This document shows positions 51,221 through 60,745 of a stretch of DNA of 64,000 nt, in pieces (the first letter of the stretch is position 1; each line of letters opens with the position of its first letter). The stretch is from DASQUK01 sp963756425. Lineage in GTDB: Bacteria; Actinomycetota; Acidimicrobiia; Acidimicrobiales; VFJN01. The notes under the pieces were generated by a model. That model searched no databases and had not been told where the DNA came from. It was given only the letters and a program-made list of their open reading frames with translations. The stretch is from assembly GCA_963756425.1 (NCBI GenBank), contig CAVWNW010000007.1, forward strand, positions 248,001 through 312,000. The letters are read 5' to 3'. A program made the position numbers and the translations under genes.

Positions 51221-51421
51221 TCAGAGCACCCTGACGTTCTGAGCTTCGTCGCCCTTGCGTCCCGGGCCGACCTCGAACTCGACCTGTTGCCCCGCTTCGA
51301 GCGAGCGGTAGCCACTGCCTTGGATGTTCGAGAAGTGGACGAACACATCGCTCCCGTCCTCACGCGAGATGAAGCCGTAGCCCTTCTCTGCGTTGAAGAA
51401 CTTGACGGTGCCTACTGCCAT
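51221..51421 (-). CDS. CspA-family cold-shock protein, second copy
   Basis: A 66-residue cold-shock domain (GTVKFFNAEKGYGFISREDG, VFVHFSNIQGSGYRSLE) nearly identical in layout to the protein at 9916. RNP1 and RNP2 are intact. The leader upstream of the ATG contains direct gcagagaca repeats, which may matter for cold regulation. A small coiled-coil gene follows immediately. Confidence 0.95.
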   Translation of the reverse strand: MAVGTVKFFNAEKGYGFISREDGSDVFVHFSNIQGSGYRSLEAGQQVEFEVGPGRKGDEAQNVRVL

Positions 51422-51545
51422 GGTGTCTCTGCCTATCTCTGTCTCTGCCCGTGCCGACTCGAGGCGCGGTACTGCACGGATGAGGCTACGCCGTACGGCC
51501 GGCTGATCGCGCTATTTCGAACCGACTCCCGGCTACCTTGACCCC

Positions 51546-54524
51546 GTGGTCGCCGAGATGGAGCGCGACACGGTCACTCTCGCCCGCCGGATCGCCGACC
51601 TGGGCACGGGCCGGCGCGGCGGGGTTCTGCGTGGCGCCTGGTGGAGCGATCGGGTCATGGACTGGGCCATGGAGCGGCCTGGCTTCAAGACCCAGCTTTT
51701 CCGCTTTGTCGACGTCTTCCCGGCGCTGGCCGACGCGCCCGACGTCGCCCGACACCTGTCCGAGTACTTCGACGGCGTGGACGCACCCAAGGCCCTGGAC
51801 CTGGGCATCGACGTCGCCGACCGTGTTCCTCTCGGCGCCCGGGTCGAGGCCCGGATCGCCCGCCGCAACATCATGCGCATGGCCCGGCAGTTCATCGTCG
51901 GCGCGACGGCACGTGACGCGGTCACCGGCCTGCACCAGCTGTGGCGTGCGGGCAGCGCCTTCACGGTGGACGTCCTCGGGGAGAAGACCGTGGTCGGCTC
52001 CGAGGCCGACCGGTACGCCGCCCGCGTCGAGGAGCTCGTCGTGGCGCTCGACGACGCCAGCCGCCACTGGGCACCCGACGACCACCTCGAACGCGACGAC
52101 CTGGGTCCGTTGCCCCGCGTCAACGTGAGCGTGAAGCCAACGGCCCTGGCCACGCACTACGAGCCGCTCTCGCGGGAGGCCGGGCTGGCGTCGGCCAAGG
52201 AGCGGCTCCGGCGGATCCTGCGGCTGGCCCGCGAGCGCGGCGCCTTCGTCAACGTGGACATGGAGCACTACGACGCCAGGGACATGACGCTGCAGCTGTT
52301 CCGCGACCTGTTGTCCGAGGACGAGTTCGCCGCCATGCCTGCCGGCATCGTCGTCCAGGCGTACCTGCGCGACAGCCGAGACGACCTGGCCGACCTGATC
52401 GCCTGGTCAGCCCGGCGGGCCGAGCCCATCACGGTGCGGTTGGTCAAGGGGGCCTACTGGGACGCCGAGACCGTCCACGCCCGCGCCGAGGGATGGCCGG
52501 TCCCCGTGTTCGAGGACAAGGCCGACACCGACGCCAACTACGAGCGCTGCGTGCGCCTGCTGCACGACCATCACGGGGACGTCCGCTCCGCCTTCGGGTC
52601 CCACAACCTGCGGTCGCTCGCGTACGCCATCACGTACGCCCGCCGGAAGGGCATCCCCGACACGGGCTACGAGATCCAGATGCTCTACGGCATGGCCGGG
52701 CCGATGCACGAAGCCATTCGCCGGCTCGGCTTCCGGCTGCGGGTCTACGCGCCGGTGGGCGAGCTCGTGCCGGGGATGGCGTACCTGGTGCGGCGGCTGC
52801 TCGAGAACACCTCCAACGAGTCCTTCGTGCGCCACCGCTTCGCGGAGGGCCGGGACCTCGACGAGCTCCTGAAGGCTCCCGAACCGCGTGACCTTCCGGT
52901 CACCAGCTGGGGCGAGCGCCGGCCGGTCACCGACCCCGCCGATCCCACGCCGTACGAGCCGGAGCCCATCTCCGAGTGGCGCCGCCGACCGGCGCGTGAC
53001 GCCATGGCGGCCGCCGTCCGTTCGATTGCCGCCGGCCTCGGCGAGCAGGTACCGGCCTACATCGGGGGCGAGCAAGTGATGACCCCTAACAGGCTGGCGT
53101 CGGTCGACCCGGCCGTGCCCGCCACCGTCGTTGCCAACGCCGCCGCCTGCACGGCGTCCGACGTGGACGCGGCGGTCGCCATCGCCGCGCGGGCGGCGCC
53201 CGGCTGGCGGCGGACGCCGGTCGAGGAGCGGGCCGGGGTGCTGTTCCGGGCCGCCGATTGGATGAGGGGTCGGCGCTACGAGATCGCGGCGCTCGAGTGC
53301 TTCGAGGCCGGCAAGCCGTGGGATCAGGCCGACGCCGATGTCAGCGAGGCGATCGACTTCTGCGAGTACTACGGGCGGGAGATGCTCAGACTCGACGGCG
53401 CGGCGGCCGACCTCGTGCAGTCCCCGCCGGGGGAGGCCAACCGGCTCGTCTACCAGGGCAAGGGCGTAACGGCGGTCATCGCTCCCTGGAACTTCCCCCT
53501 CGCCATCCCGACGGGGATGACGGTGGCCGCGTTGGCGGCGGGGAACCCGGTGATCCTCAAGCCCGCTGAGCAGTCGCCGGGTGTGGCGTGGCGACTGATC
53601 GAGGCCCTGGTGGCCGCCGGCGCGCCGCCCGGGGTGGTGCAGTTCCTCCCTGGCCTGGGGGAGGTCGTTGGTGCCCGATTGGTCGAGCATCCCGAGGTGG
53701 CTGTCATCGCCTTCACGGGCTCGCGCGCCGTGGGCTTGGCCATCAACCAGCAGGCCGCGGTCACCCTGCCCGGCCAGCGCCACGTGAAGCGCGTGATCGC
53801 CGAGATGGGGGGCAAGAACGCGCTGATCATCGACCACGACGCCGACCCCGACCAGGCGGTGCCTGGCGCCGTGGTGTCGGCATTCGGCTACGCCGGGCAG
53901 AAGTGCTCGGCGGCCAGTCGTCTGATCGTGGTCGGCTCTATCTACGACCAGCTGGTCGAGCGGGTGGTGGGTGCCACCCGCGAGCTGCTTGTCGGCCATC
54001 CCTCCCGCCCGGAGGTACAGGTCGGGCCCGTCATCGACGAGGAGGCGCACAAGCGGGTCCTGCGGTGGGTCGAGGAGGCACCACAGCAGGGCCGGATCCT
54101 CGGCCAGCACGACGACGTGCCCGACGAGGGGTACTTCGTCGCCCCGACGGTGGTTGCTGTCGACGACCCCGACGCCCCCATCGCCCGGGAGGAGATATTC
54201 GGCCCGGTGCTCACGGTGCTGCGGGCGGACGACCTCGACGCCGCCATCGAGATCGCCAACCGATCCGAGTACGCGCTGACTGCGGGCATCTACTCACGCT
54301 CACCGGCCAACATCGCCCGGGCCGCCGCCGAGCTGAGGGCCGGGAACGTCTACATCAACCGGCACATCACCGGCGCGGTCGTGGGACGCCAGCCGTTCGG
54401 CGGCTTCGGCATGTCGGGCGTCGGCTCCAAGGCCGGCGGACCCGACTACCTGCATCAGTTCCTGGACCCCCGGGTGATCACCGAGAACACCCTCCGCCAG
54501 GGCTTCACCCCCGAGACTGCGTGA
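51546..54524 (+). CDS. putA: Bifunctional proline dehydrogenase / P5C dehydrogenase
   Basis: A 992-residue PutA. The FAD-dependent proline dehydrogenase barrel (NVSVKPTALATHYEPL, VDMEHYDARD, VRLVKGAYWD, FRLRVYAPVGELVPGMAYL VRRLLENTSNE) covers about residues 1-450. The aldehyde dehydrogenase domain (GVTAVIAPWNFPLAIPTGM, the Glu in VIAEMGGKNALI, catalytic Cys in GYAGQKCSAASR) fills the rest. It converts proline to glutamate with substrate channelling. There is no N-terminal ribbon-helix-helix, so it is not a self-repressor; the nearby Lrp gene is the likely regulator. GTG 51546 is 6 nt behind TACCTT (leaderless). Confidence 0.97.
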   Translation: MVAEMERDTVTLARRIADLGTGRRGGVLRGAWWSDRVMDWAMERPGFKTQLFRFVDVFPALADAPDVARHLSEYFDGVDAPKALDLGIDVADRVPLGARVEARIARRNIMRMARQFIVGATARDAVTGLHQLWRAGSAFTVDVLGEKTVVGSEADRYAARVEELVVALDDASRHWAPDDHLERDDLGPLPRVNVSVKPTALATHYEPLSREAGLASAKERLRRILRLARERGAFVNVDMEHYDARDMTLQLFRDLLSEDEFAAMPAGIVVQAYLRDSRDDLADLIAWSARRAEPITVRLVKGAYWDAETVHARAEGWPVPVFEDKADTDANYERCVRLLHDHHGDVRSAFGSHNLRSLAYAITYARRKGIPDTGYEIQMLYGMAGPMHEAIRRLGFRLRVYAPVGELVPGMAYLVRRLLENTSNESFVRHRFAEGRDLDELLKAPEPRDLPVTSWGERRPVTDPADPTPYEPEPISEWRRRPARDAMAAAVRSIAAGLGEQVPAYIGGEQVMTPNRLASVDPAVPATVVANAAACTASDVDAAVAIAARAAPGWRRTPVEERAGVLFRAADWMRGRRYEIAALECFEAGKPWDQADADVSEAIDFCEYYGREMLRLDGAAADLVQSPPGEANRLVYQGKGVTAVIAPWNFPLAIPTGMTVAALAAGNPVILKPAEQSPGVAWRLIEALVAAGAPPGVVQFLPGLGEVVGARLVEHPEVAVIAFTGSRAVGLAINQQAAVTLPGQRHVKRVIAEMGGKNALIIDHDADPDQAVPGAVVSAFGYAGQKCSAASRLIVVGSIYDQLVERVVGATRELLVGHPSRPEVQVGPVIDEEAHKRVLRWVEEAPQQGRILGQHDDVPDEGYFVAPTVVAVDDPDAPIAREEIFGPVLTVLRADDLDAAIEIANRSEYALTAGIYSRSPANIARAAAELRAGNVYINRHITGAVVGRQPFGGFGMSGVGSKAGGPDYLHQFLDPRVITENTLRQGFTPETA

Positions 54525-54669
54525 CTCGCGCCGGTAAGACGATGCGCGGATCGGTCACGGCGCGCGTGGCTTACCGTGGTCTGCGTCATTGGAGGCCTCG
54601 CTGTGGGCAGCACCTCGGCCACCAAATCCCCACGCGTGGGCTGTCGATCGTCCCTATCCACTCGGCCGG

Positions 54670-55222
54670 TCAGCCGGCGTCCTCGTGCGCCTGGTCCTCG
54701 CCGTCGATCACGAGGTCGACGAGGGGCAGCACCCGGCGGCGAAGCTGCTCGGTGAGGGCGATCTGCGTGGTGCTGCGGACGATGCCCTGGACCTCGAGGA
54801 TGCGATTGATCACGTGCTGCAGGTGGTCGTTGGTTCGGGCGACGACGCGGCAGTGGAGGTCACCAGGCCCGGTGACGGAGTGGATCTCGAGGACCTCGGC
54901 GAGCTCGCGCAGGTGCTTGGTGACATCCTCGAGGCGACCCTGGGAGATCTCCAGGCTCACGAAGGCCAGCACCTCGTAGCCCATGGCGCGCAGGTCGAGG
55001 TCCGGGTCGAACCCCGAGATGATGCCGCGCTGCTGGAGCTTGTCGAGCCGTGCTTGCACAGTCCCGCGCGACGCCGAGCTGGCGGGCCAGCTCCATCACC
55101 CCGGCGCGCGGCGTGTCACACATGGCCCGGATGAGGCGAGCGTCGAGACCATCCATCCCGGTGGGCAACATGAGCAATGTGTCTACCACACTCGCTCGCT
55201 CACTGGATGAATTGTCCAGCAT
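54670..55222 (-). pseudogene. Lrp/AsnC regulator, frameshifted near 55065
   Basis: Frame 1 gives MLDNSSSERASVVDTLLMLP .. LDARLIRAMCDTPRAGVMEL ARQLGVAR, an AsnC helix-turn-helix start. At about 55065 a missing GC pair in a GCGCGC run shifts the frame. Frame 2 continues VQARLDKLQQRGIISGFDPD LDLRAMGYEVLAFVSLEISQ, the rest of the HTH and the RAM effector domain. Both halves are fully conserved, so sequence error is likely. Placed between putA and HPPD, it probably regulates proline or aromatic amino-acid catabolism. Confidence 0.85.
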
Positions 55223-55322
55223 GTGACCGTTGAGTTGACGTCTTGATCCCCCACGCGTTTCCTGGGTCGTGCAGTTCGACCATGTGGGTCAGCTCCCGGG
55301 TTGTCCCACCGAGGGGTGACTA

Positions 55323-56453
55323 ATGGCCACGACCGCGCTCCACCATGATCGCCAGGGAAACTCGGTCGCACCACCCGTTATCGGCGGGATCGATCACGTC
55401 GAGTGGTGGGTGGGCAACGCCCGAGCGTTCGCCGGCCTGTTGTCGTCCGCGTTCGGGTTCGAGGAGGTGGCGTACGCGGGGCCGGAGACCGGGCGGCGCG
55501 ATCGCGTGTCGCACCTGCTGCAGCAGGGCCGCATCCGGTTCATCGTCACGGGAGCGCTCGGGCCCGAATCCCCGATCGCCGAGCATGTCCGCACCCACGG
55601 CGATGGTGTGAAGGACATCTGCTTCCTGGTCGACGACGCCGAGGCCGCGTTCTCGGCGGCGGTCGCGCGGGGCGCCCTACCGGAGCGGGAACCGAGCGTC
55701 GACACCGACGAGCTGGGGGCCATCCACCAGGCCGCCATCCGCACCTACGGCGAGACCGTGCACACCTTCCTCGATCGCTCGGCGTACACCGGCCCGTTCG
55801 CGCCCCAGTTCGGTCCCCCCGTGCTGCCCACGCCCGCGGGCGAGCCGGTGGGCCTGACCCGCTTCGATCACGTCGTCGGCAACGTCGAGCTCGGCCACCT
55901 CGACCAGTGGGTCGACTACTACCGGGACGTGCTGGGTTTCGACCTGCTCGTCCACTTCGGCGACGACCAGATCTCGACCGAGTACTCGGCGCTCATGTCG
56001 ACGGTCGTGTGGAACCACGACAAGGTCGTGCTGCCCATCAACGAGCCGGCGGAGGGCCGGCGCAAGAGCCAGATCGAGGAGTACCTCGACTACTACCGGT
56101 CGCCAGGGGTCCAGCATCTGGCACTGCACACGCCAGACATCGTGCAGGCCGTGAGCACCATGCGGGACCGGGGTGTGCGCTTCCTCGACGTACCGCCCGA
56201 GTACTACGACGACGCCCGGGACCGCATGGCCGGGGTCGACCTGCCCTGGGGCGACCTCGCCGAGCTGGGGATCATGGTCGACCGGGACGAGGAGGGCCAC
56301 CTGCTGCAGATCTTCACCGAGACGATCTGCGACCGACCCACCGTCTTCTTCGAGATCATCCAGCGCGAGGGCGCGACCGGCTTCGGCGCCGGCAACTTCA
56401 AGGCCTTGTTCCAGGCGATCGAACGGGCTCAGGCGGCGCGCGGCAACCTCTGA
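55323..56453 (+). CDS. hppD: 4-hydroxyphenylpyruvate dioxygenase
   Basis: A 376-residue two-domain vicinal-oxygen-chelate dioxygenase converting 4-hydroxyphenylpyruvate to homogentisate. The Fe(II) ligands are His183 (FDHVVGN), His265 (GVQHLALHT) and Glu344 (VFFEIIQR). The C-terminal TGFGAGNFKALFQAIERAQ is the family helix that closes the active site. It is divergent from the Lrp gene, 100 bp away, which suggests regulation by that protein. Homogentisate dioxygenase is not in the window. Confidence 0.97.
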   Translation: MATTALHHDRQGNSVAPPVIGGIDHVEWWVGNARAFAGLLSSAFGFEEVAYAGPETGRRDRVSHLLQQGRIRFIVTGALGPESPIAEHVRTHGDGVKDICFLVDDAEAAFSAAVARGALPEREPSVDTDELGAIHQAAIRTYGETVHTFLDRSAYTGPFAPQFGPPVLPTPAGEPVGLTRFDHVVGNVELGHLDQWVDYYRDVLGFDLLVHFGDDQISTEYSALMSTVVWNHDKVVLPINEPAEGRRKSQIEEYLDYYRSPGVQHLALHTPDIVQAVSTMRDRGVRFLDVPPEYYDDARDRMAGVDLPWGDLAELGIMVDRDEEGHLLQIFTETICDRPTVFFEIIQREGATGFGAGNFKALFQAIERAQAARGNL

Positions 56454-56510
56454 GGCCCGCGCTCGTTGCGGGCGCTGCGGCGTCGGCGTTCCGGTCCCTG
56501 CGAGGCCGCG

Positions 56511-56783
56511 TCAGTCGGGCTGGTCCGGCCCGGTGAGCCGCTGGACCACCACGATCGAGCCGTCCCCGTCTCCGAGCGTCAGTGGCTCGGCAGTGGGGTC
56601 CGACGTCGGGAAGCTGAACCCCAGCCGGGACGCCTCGATGGCGGCACGCGCCACGGTCGCCTCCAGGTGCTGGACGGCGGCTTCGTGGTCGAGGCCATCG
56701 GTCGCCTGTTCGAGCCAGACACGAGCCTGCGCCATGAAGGGTGCGAGCTCGGCGGGCAGCGGATCGGGGGGTGTCTCGGCCAG
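56511..56783 (-). CDS. Small helical hypothetical protein
   Basis: From ATG 56735 it is 74 residues (WLEQATDGLDHEAAVQHLEA TVARAAIEASRLGF, then a short acidic stretch). The frame stays open upstream through LAETPPDPLPAELAPF to a CTG at 56783 that has AGGAG 8-9 nt before it, so a CTG start giving about 90 residues is possible. No family recognised. It precedes tRNA-Val on the other strand. Confidence 0.5.
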   Translation of the reverse strand: MAETPPDPLPAELAPFMAQARVWLEQATDGLDHEAAVQHLEATVARAAIEASRLGFSFPTSDPTAEPLTLGDGDGSIVVVQRLTGPDQPD

Positions 56784-56911
56784 CGGGGGAGTCTCCTGGT
56801 TCGACGGTTAATAGAGGCTATCGGCAGGATTCGCGACCTGCCCGCCGAGATGCCACACACTCGCGAGCGGGTGGGGTCAGGGGACCCCTGTGGTAGCTTG
56901 CTCGTTCCGCC

Positions 56912-56985
56912 GGGCCGTTAGCTCAGTTGGCTAGAGCACTTGCATGACGCGCAAGGGGTCGGGGGTTCGAGTCCCTCACGGCCCA
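56912..56985 (+). tRNA. tRNA-Val (GAC)
   Basis: Acceptor arms GGGCCGT (56912-56918) and ACGGCCC (56978-56984) pair perfectly. The anticodon stem CTTGC/GCAAG encloses ATGACGC, anticodon GAC; D arm GCTCAGTTGGCTAGAGC and T loop GTTCGAG are standard. The CCA end is not encoded. Confidence 0.97.
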
Positions 56986-57029
56986 CCGGATTCCCTGGTC
57001 AGGGGCGGTGCCGGTGCCGACCCGGTTCC

Positions 57030-57129
57030 CCCGAGGCAATGGGTTCCATCACGTCGAGGGCGAGGCGATGGGTTCCGCATCCGGAACCCGAGACCTCGAC
57101 CTACTGCCCGCGGAAACCATTGCCTCGGG
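57030..57129. repeat. Nested double inverted repeat, ggttcc-type arms
   Basis: Outer arms cccgaggcaatgggttcc (57030-57047) and ggaaaccattgcctcggg (57112-57129) have a 13-bp perfect base plus a 4-bp upper stem. The inner arms are cgagg..gggttcc (57061-57076) and ggaaccc..cctcg (57083-57098). It starts 45 bp past tRNA-Val and has the same two-left, two-right layout as the other three elements. Confidence 0.85.
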
Positions 57130-57193
57130 AGCGTTGTCGACGCCCAGTCAGCCGCGACGGCGCCGGTCGGTGCAGCCAGCGCTCCGCGCAGCG

Positions 57194-57346
57194 AATTACC
57201 GTGTCGTCTTTCGTCCTCCCACCGAATCCGGTCTGGCGTCCGAGTGGTTCGATGACACACCCAACCGCAGCCTGGCGACCGACATCACGGTCTCGCCCGG
57301 TCAAACCGCTGCCGGCATCGACGCGCAACTCGCCAACAGACCCTGA
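57194..57346 (+). pseudogene. C-terminal fragment of a carboxypeptidase-regulatory-like surface protein
   Basis: About 50 codons: NYRVVFRPPTESGLASEWF DDTPNRSLATDITVSPGQTA AGIDAQLANRP. This closely resembles the last Cna-B/carboxypeptidase-regulatory-like repeat of large secreted proteins, which end GxDAxL. No start codon, signal peptide or other repeats precede it; upstream lies the inverted repeat. It is probably the residue of a deleted surface-protein gene. Confidence 0.65.
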
Positions 57347-57351
57347 CGCGC

Positions 57352-58567
57352 CTACAGGATCCGCATGGGGATGGTGCGCGGGCCGCGGACCTGGCCCGCC
57401 GACCACGTGACCCCGGTGGGGTCGACGAGCTCAAAGTCGGGATAGCGCTTCATCCACTCCTCGAGGGCGACGCGCAGCTCCATGCGTGCCAGGTTCGAGC
57501 CGATGCACCGATGGATGCCGAGGCCGAAGGCCGCGTGCCGATTCTCCTCCCGGTCGATCCGGACCTTGTCGGCGTCGGGGAACTGCTCCGGGTCTCGGTT
57601 CGCGGCCGGGAACGGCAGGAGCAACCAGTCGCCCTCCTTCATCTGGCGACCGCGGAAGTCGAAGTCTGTCGCCACCAGCCGGGCCATGGTCACCGGTGCG
57701 TAGGCGCGCAGGAACTCCTCGACCGCGGTGGCCATGAGTTCGGGCTCGACGGCCAGGCGCCGGCGGTCGGCGGGATTCTGGGCGAGGTGCCACAGCGACG
57801 CGCCGATGGCGGACCACGTCGTGTCGATGCCCGCGATCATCAGCAGCACCATCGTGCCCCGCACATGGTCGGGATCGAGCTTGTTGCCGTCGAGCTCCGC
57901 CTCGAGCAGGAACGTGGTCAGGTCGTCCTGGGGGTCGGCGAGGTGCTCGGCGATGCGGGCGTCGATGTAGGCGTCGAGCTCCCCCTCGTCGACGATCGCC
58001 TGGCGCTCCTCGGCGGACTGGTCGACGTCCTCGAGCACCATGCGGATGAAGCGGCGAAACAGGTCGGCGTCCTCCTGAGGGAAGCCGAGCATCCTGACGA
58101 TCACCCGCAGGGGGATGTGCTGGGCGTAGTCGACGGCCGCATCGATCTCCCGCGCTCCCGGCGGTGGCGTCCAGGAGCTCGACGCACAGCTCACGGGTGA
58201 ACGGTTCCAGCGCTTCGATGGGCTTGGGTGCGAACGCGGGAAGCAACAGTCGGCGGGCCAGGGCGTGGAACGGCGGGTCCGAGGTGATCGGGGGTGCCAG
58301 GCCGATGGGCGCCGGCAGATCGTCCGGGCCGGGTCGGACCTCGCTCACGACGACCGATCGAGACGTGAAGTGCTCGGTGTCGTAGGCGACCGCGGCGACG
58401 TCGTCGTGCCGCACGGGCATCCACGTGCCGCCGTAGCGGTCGCTGTGCGCCACCGGACAGCGGGTGCGAAGCTCGTCCCAGATCGGGAAGGGATCGGCGA
58501 CCCACTCCGCGTCGGTGTGGTCGAAGTCGGTGGCCCAGTCGGACACGCGTGCGCGTTGCGTTGCCAT
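57352..58567 (-). CDS. Cytochrome P450, frameshifted near 58153
   Basis: About 405 codons in two frames. The N-terminal frame ends with PFTRELCVELLDATAGS; the other continues REIDAAVDYAQHIPLRVIV. Adding one base in the GCGCG run at about 58151-58155 restores a standard P450. I-helix motif IAGIDTTWSAIG, ExxR region EEFLRAYAPVTMARLV and haem Cys in AFGLGIHRCIGSNLA are intact. It is followed 4 bp upstream by a 3Fe-4S-type ferredoxin gene, its likely electron donor. The substrate is unknown. Confidence 0.85.
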
Positions 58568-58571
58568 CAGC

Positions 58572-58766
58572 TCACTCCGATACCGAGATCGCGTACTCGG
58601 GACAGTTGGCCACCGCGGTGCGAGCCTTGTCCTCGAGGCCCTCGGGCACGACCCCGTCGTTCAGCTCGAACGCGTTGCCGAGATCGTCGACATCGAACAG
58701 CTCGGGGGCCAGCGCATAGCAGCGGTTGTGGCCCTGACACTTTTCGGGATCGACATGCACCCGCAC
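58572..58766 (-). CDS. P450-associated 3Fe-4S ferredoxin
   Basis: A 64-residue ferredoxin with VDPEKCQGHNRCYALAPELF and ANCPEYAI: CxxHxxC...C, in which His replaces one Cys, as in the single 3Fe-4S cluster ferredoxins of actinobacterial P450 systems. GTG 58766 has GGGAG upstream; the longer frame to 58823 is unlikely. The P450 gene begins 4 bp downstream on the same strand. Confidence 0.9.
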   Translation of the reverse strand: MRVHVDPEKCQGHNRCYALAPELFDVDDLGNAFELNDGVVPEGLEDKARTAVANCPEYAISVSE

Positions 58767-58897
58767 TCGGCAGCTCCCTCGGCCCCACCACGTTAGGTCG
58801 ACGGACGCCGGATGCACAGGCACCCCTGCTCACATTGAGCGCTCCGTCGCTGCCGGCGCGCCTACGCTCCGGAGGGCTGCTCAAGGAGGGCGACCTG

Positions 58898-60308
58898 ATG
58901 GCCATCGACGAACTCCGGTCGCTGTTCCTGTTCGACGGGCTGAGCGATGAGCAGCTGCGAGAGCTGGACGGCGCGGGCACGGTGGTGTCGTTCCAGCCAG
59001 GCGATGTGCTCTTCCGGGAGGGCGAGCCCTCCGCCTTCTGGTGGGTTCTGCTCGAGGGCCGGCTCGAGCTTCTCCGCCGGTCGGGTCACGAGATGTCGGT
59101 CATCGCCACGATGGACCAACCGGGGCTGTGGGCCGGCGGCTTCATGGCCTGGACCGACTCCGTCGGCTACCTCGCCACGGCTCGCGCCACGGACGCAGGC
59201 CGCGTCCTGACCGTGCCCGCCGCGTCCCTGGGGGACTTCGTCAGGGCCTGGTTCCCCTTCAGCCTGCACCTGATCCAGGGCTTCTTCCAGACGGTGCGCA
59301 TGATCGACGCGCTCTCGCGTCAACGCGAATCGCTCATCGCGCTCGGCACTCTTGCCGCCGGCCTTGCCCACGAGCTCAACAATCCCGCGTCGGCTGCGAC
59401 GCGCGTGGTCGACGAGCTCCAGGCGACATGCGATCGACTGCTGGCGTCCCTGGTGGACCTCGCCGAGGGGTCGATGTCCGCGGAACAGTTCTTGGGGCTC
59501 GATGCGCTACGCCGGGGGATCGAAGCCCCGCCGCCAGGCGCCGACCCTTTGGAGGTCTCCGATCGGGAGGACGCGCTCGCCGACTGGCTCGACGCCCACG
59601 ACGTCCCCCGCTCGTGGGAGATGGCGCCCGCCCTGGCGTCAGCGGGAGTCGACGTGGCGTGGTGCGAGCAGGTCGCGCAGCTGCTCGGCGCCGACGCCCT
59701 GCCGGCCGGTCTGGAGTGGGCGGTGAGCGCCTTGTCGACGAAGACACTGGTGTCCGAGGTCAAGGAGGCGACGGGTCGGGTGTCCGATCTCGTGGCAACG
59801 GTGAAGTCGTACTCACAGCTCGATCGGGCATCGCTCCAGGACGTCGACGTCACCGAGGGGATCGACAGCACGCTCGTTGTGCTCGGCGAGAAGCTCCGGA
59901 ACGGCATCACGGTCGTCCGTGACTACGCGGCGGACCTGCCGCGCATCGAGGCGATTCCCGGCGAGCTCAACCAGGTCTGGACGAACCTGATCGACAACGC
60001 CATCGATGCCATGAAGGGCAAGGGCACGCTCCGCGTGCTCGGCGCGCCCCGACGATGACCATGTCATCGTCGAGGTCGCCGACACCGGGTCAGGCATGAC
60101 GCCGGAGGTTCGGGACCGGGCGTTCGAGCCGTTCTTCACCACGAAGGAGGTGGGCAAGGGCACGGGGCTCGGCCTCGACATCTCGCGCCGCATCGTCGTG
60201 GACCGCCACCACGGTGACATCCTGATCGCCTCGCAACCCGGCCAGACGGTGATGACGGTCAGGCTGCCGAGGCGCCGAGACGACGTGCCTATCAGCGCAC
60301 GCTCTTAG
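58898..60308 (+). CDS. Histidine kinase with cNMP-binding domain, frameshifted near 60048
   Basis: About 470 codons. An N-terminal cyclic-nucleotide-binding domain (FDGLSDEQLRELDGAGTVVS FQPGDVLFREGEPSAFWWVL) is followed by a linker, the H-box GTLAAGLAHELNNPASAATR and N-box NLIDNAIDAMKGKG. At 60047-60050 an extra C in a C-run shifts the frame; beyond it come ADTGSGMTPEVRDRAFEPFF TTKEVGKGTGLGL (F and G2 boxes) ending at 60308. There are no membrane segments. It may respond to cAMP, for example from the cyclase at 17555. No cognate response regulator is adjacent. Confidence 0.85.
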
Positions 60309-60658
60309 CCGCTGGCGGGCGCCTGGAAGAGGCCGGTGACGTTGCCGTCTGCGTCCTTGACGGTTGCGATCAGCGCCCTGCCGCCGACGTCCTGGACCTG
60401 TTGGTCGGCCTCGGCCCCATCGCCGACGAGCGCCTCGAGGCTCTTGTTGATGTCGTCGACGTGCCAATAGGCGATGGGGCCGGTCATGCCCTTGCTGTGG
60501 CCGTTGGGATCGAGGCCGACGTCGTAGCCGCCGACGTCGAAGGCGGCGTAGTAGGGCTCGTCGATGTACGGCTCGATGCCGAAGAGCCGGCCGTAGAGCT
60601 GCTTGGCGGTGGTGAGGTTCTTGACGGGGTAGGTGATCGTCTTCATGCCTGACGCCAT
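60305..60658 (-). CDS. VOC (glyoxalase-like) family protein
   Basis: A 117-residue VOC-fold protein (ITYPVKNLTTAKQLYGRLFG IEPYIDEPYYAAFDVGGYDV). Homologues frequently sit beside SigJ-type sigma genes, as here. It lacks a complete glyoxalase metal set, so it may bind rather than convert a ligand. AAGGAG precedes the ATG. The last 4 bp overlap the convergent kinase gene. Confidence 0.85.
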   Translation of the reverse strand: MASGMKTITYPVKNLTTAKQLYGRLFGIEPYIDEPYYAAFDVGGYDVGLDPNGHSKGMTGPIAYWHVDDINKSLEALVGDGAEADQQVQDVGGRALIATVKDADGNVTGLFQAPASG

Positions 60659-60745
60659 CGAAGGCTCCTTGGGGTCGTGTCGGTGTTACGTCGATCCCGT
60701 TTGGATCGTCAGTGGCATGACGGATCGCGACGGAAGAAGGTAACG

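Noticed and set aside
52407..54110. Minus-strand open frame of 567 codons opposite putA
   Set aside because: Antisense shadow of a fully conserved bifunctional enzyme.
57008..57346. Open frame of 112 codons starting inside the nested palindrome
   Set aside because: Only the last 50 codons resemble a protein; the first 60 are the translation of the inverted repeat, so it is annotated as a gene fragment.
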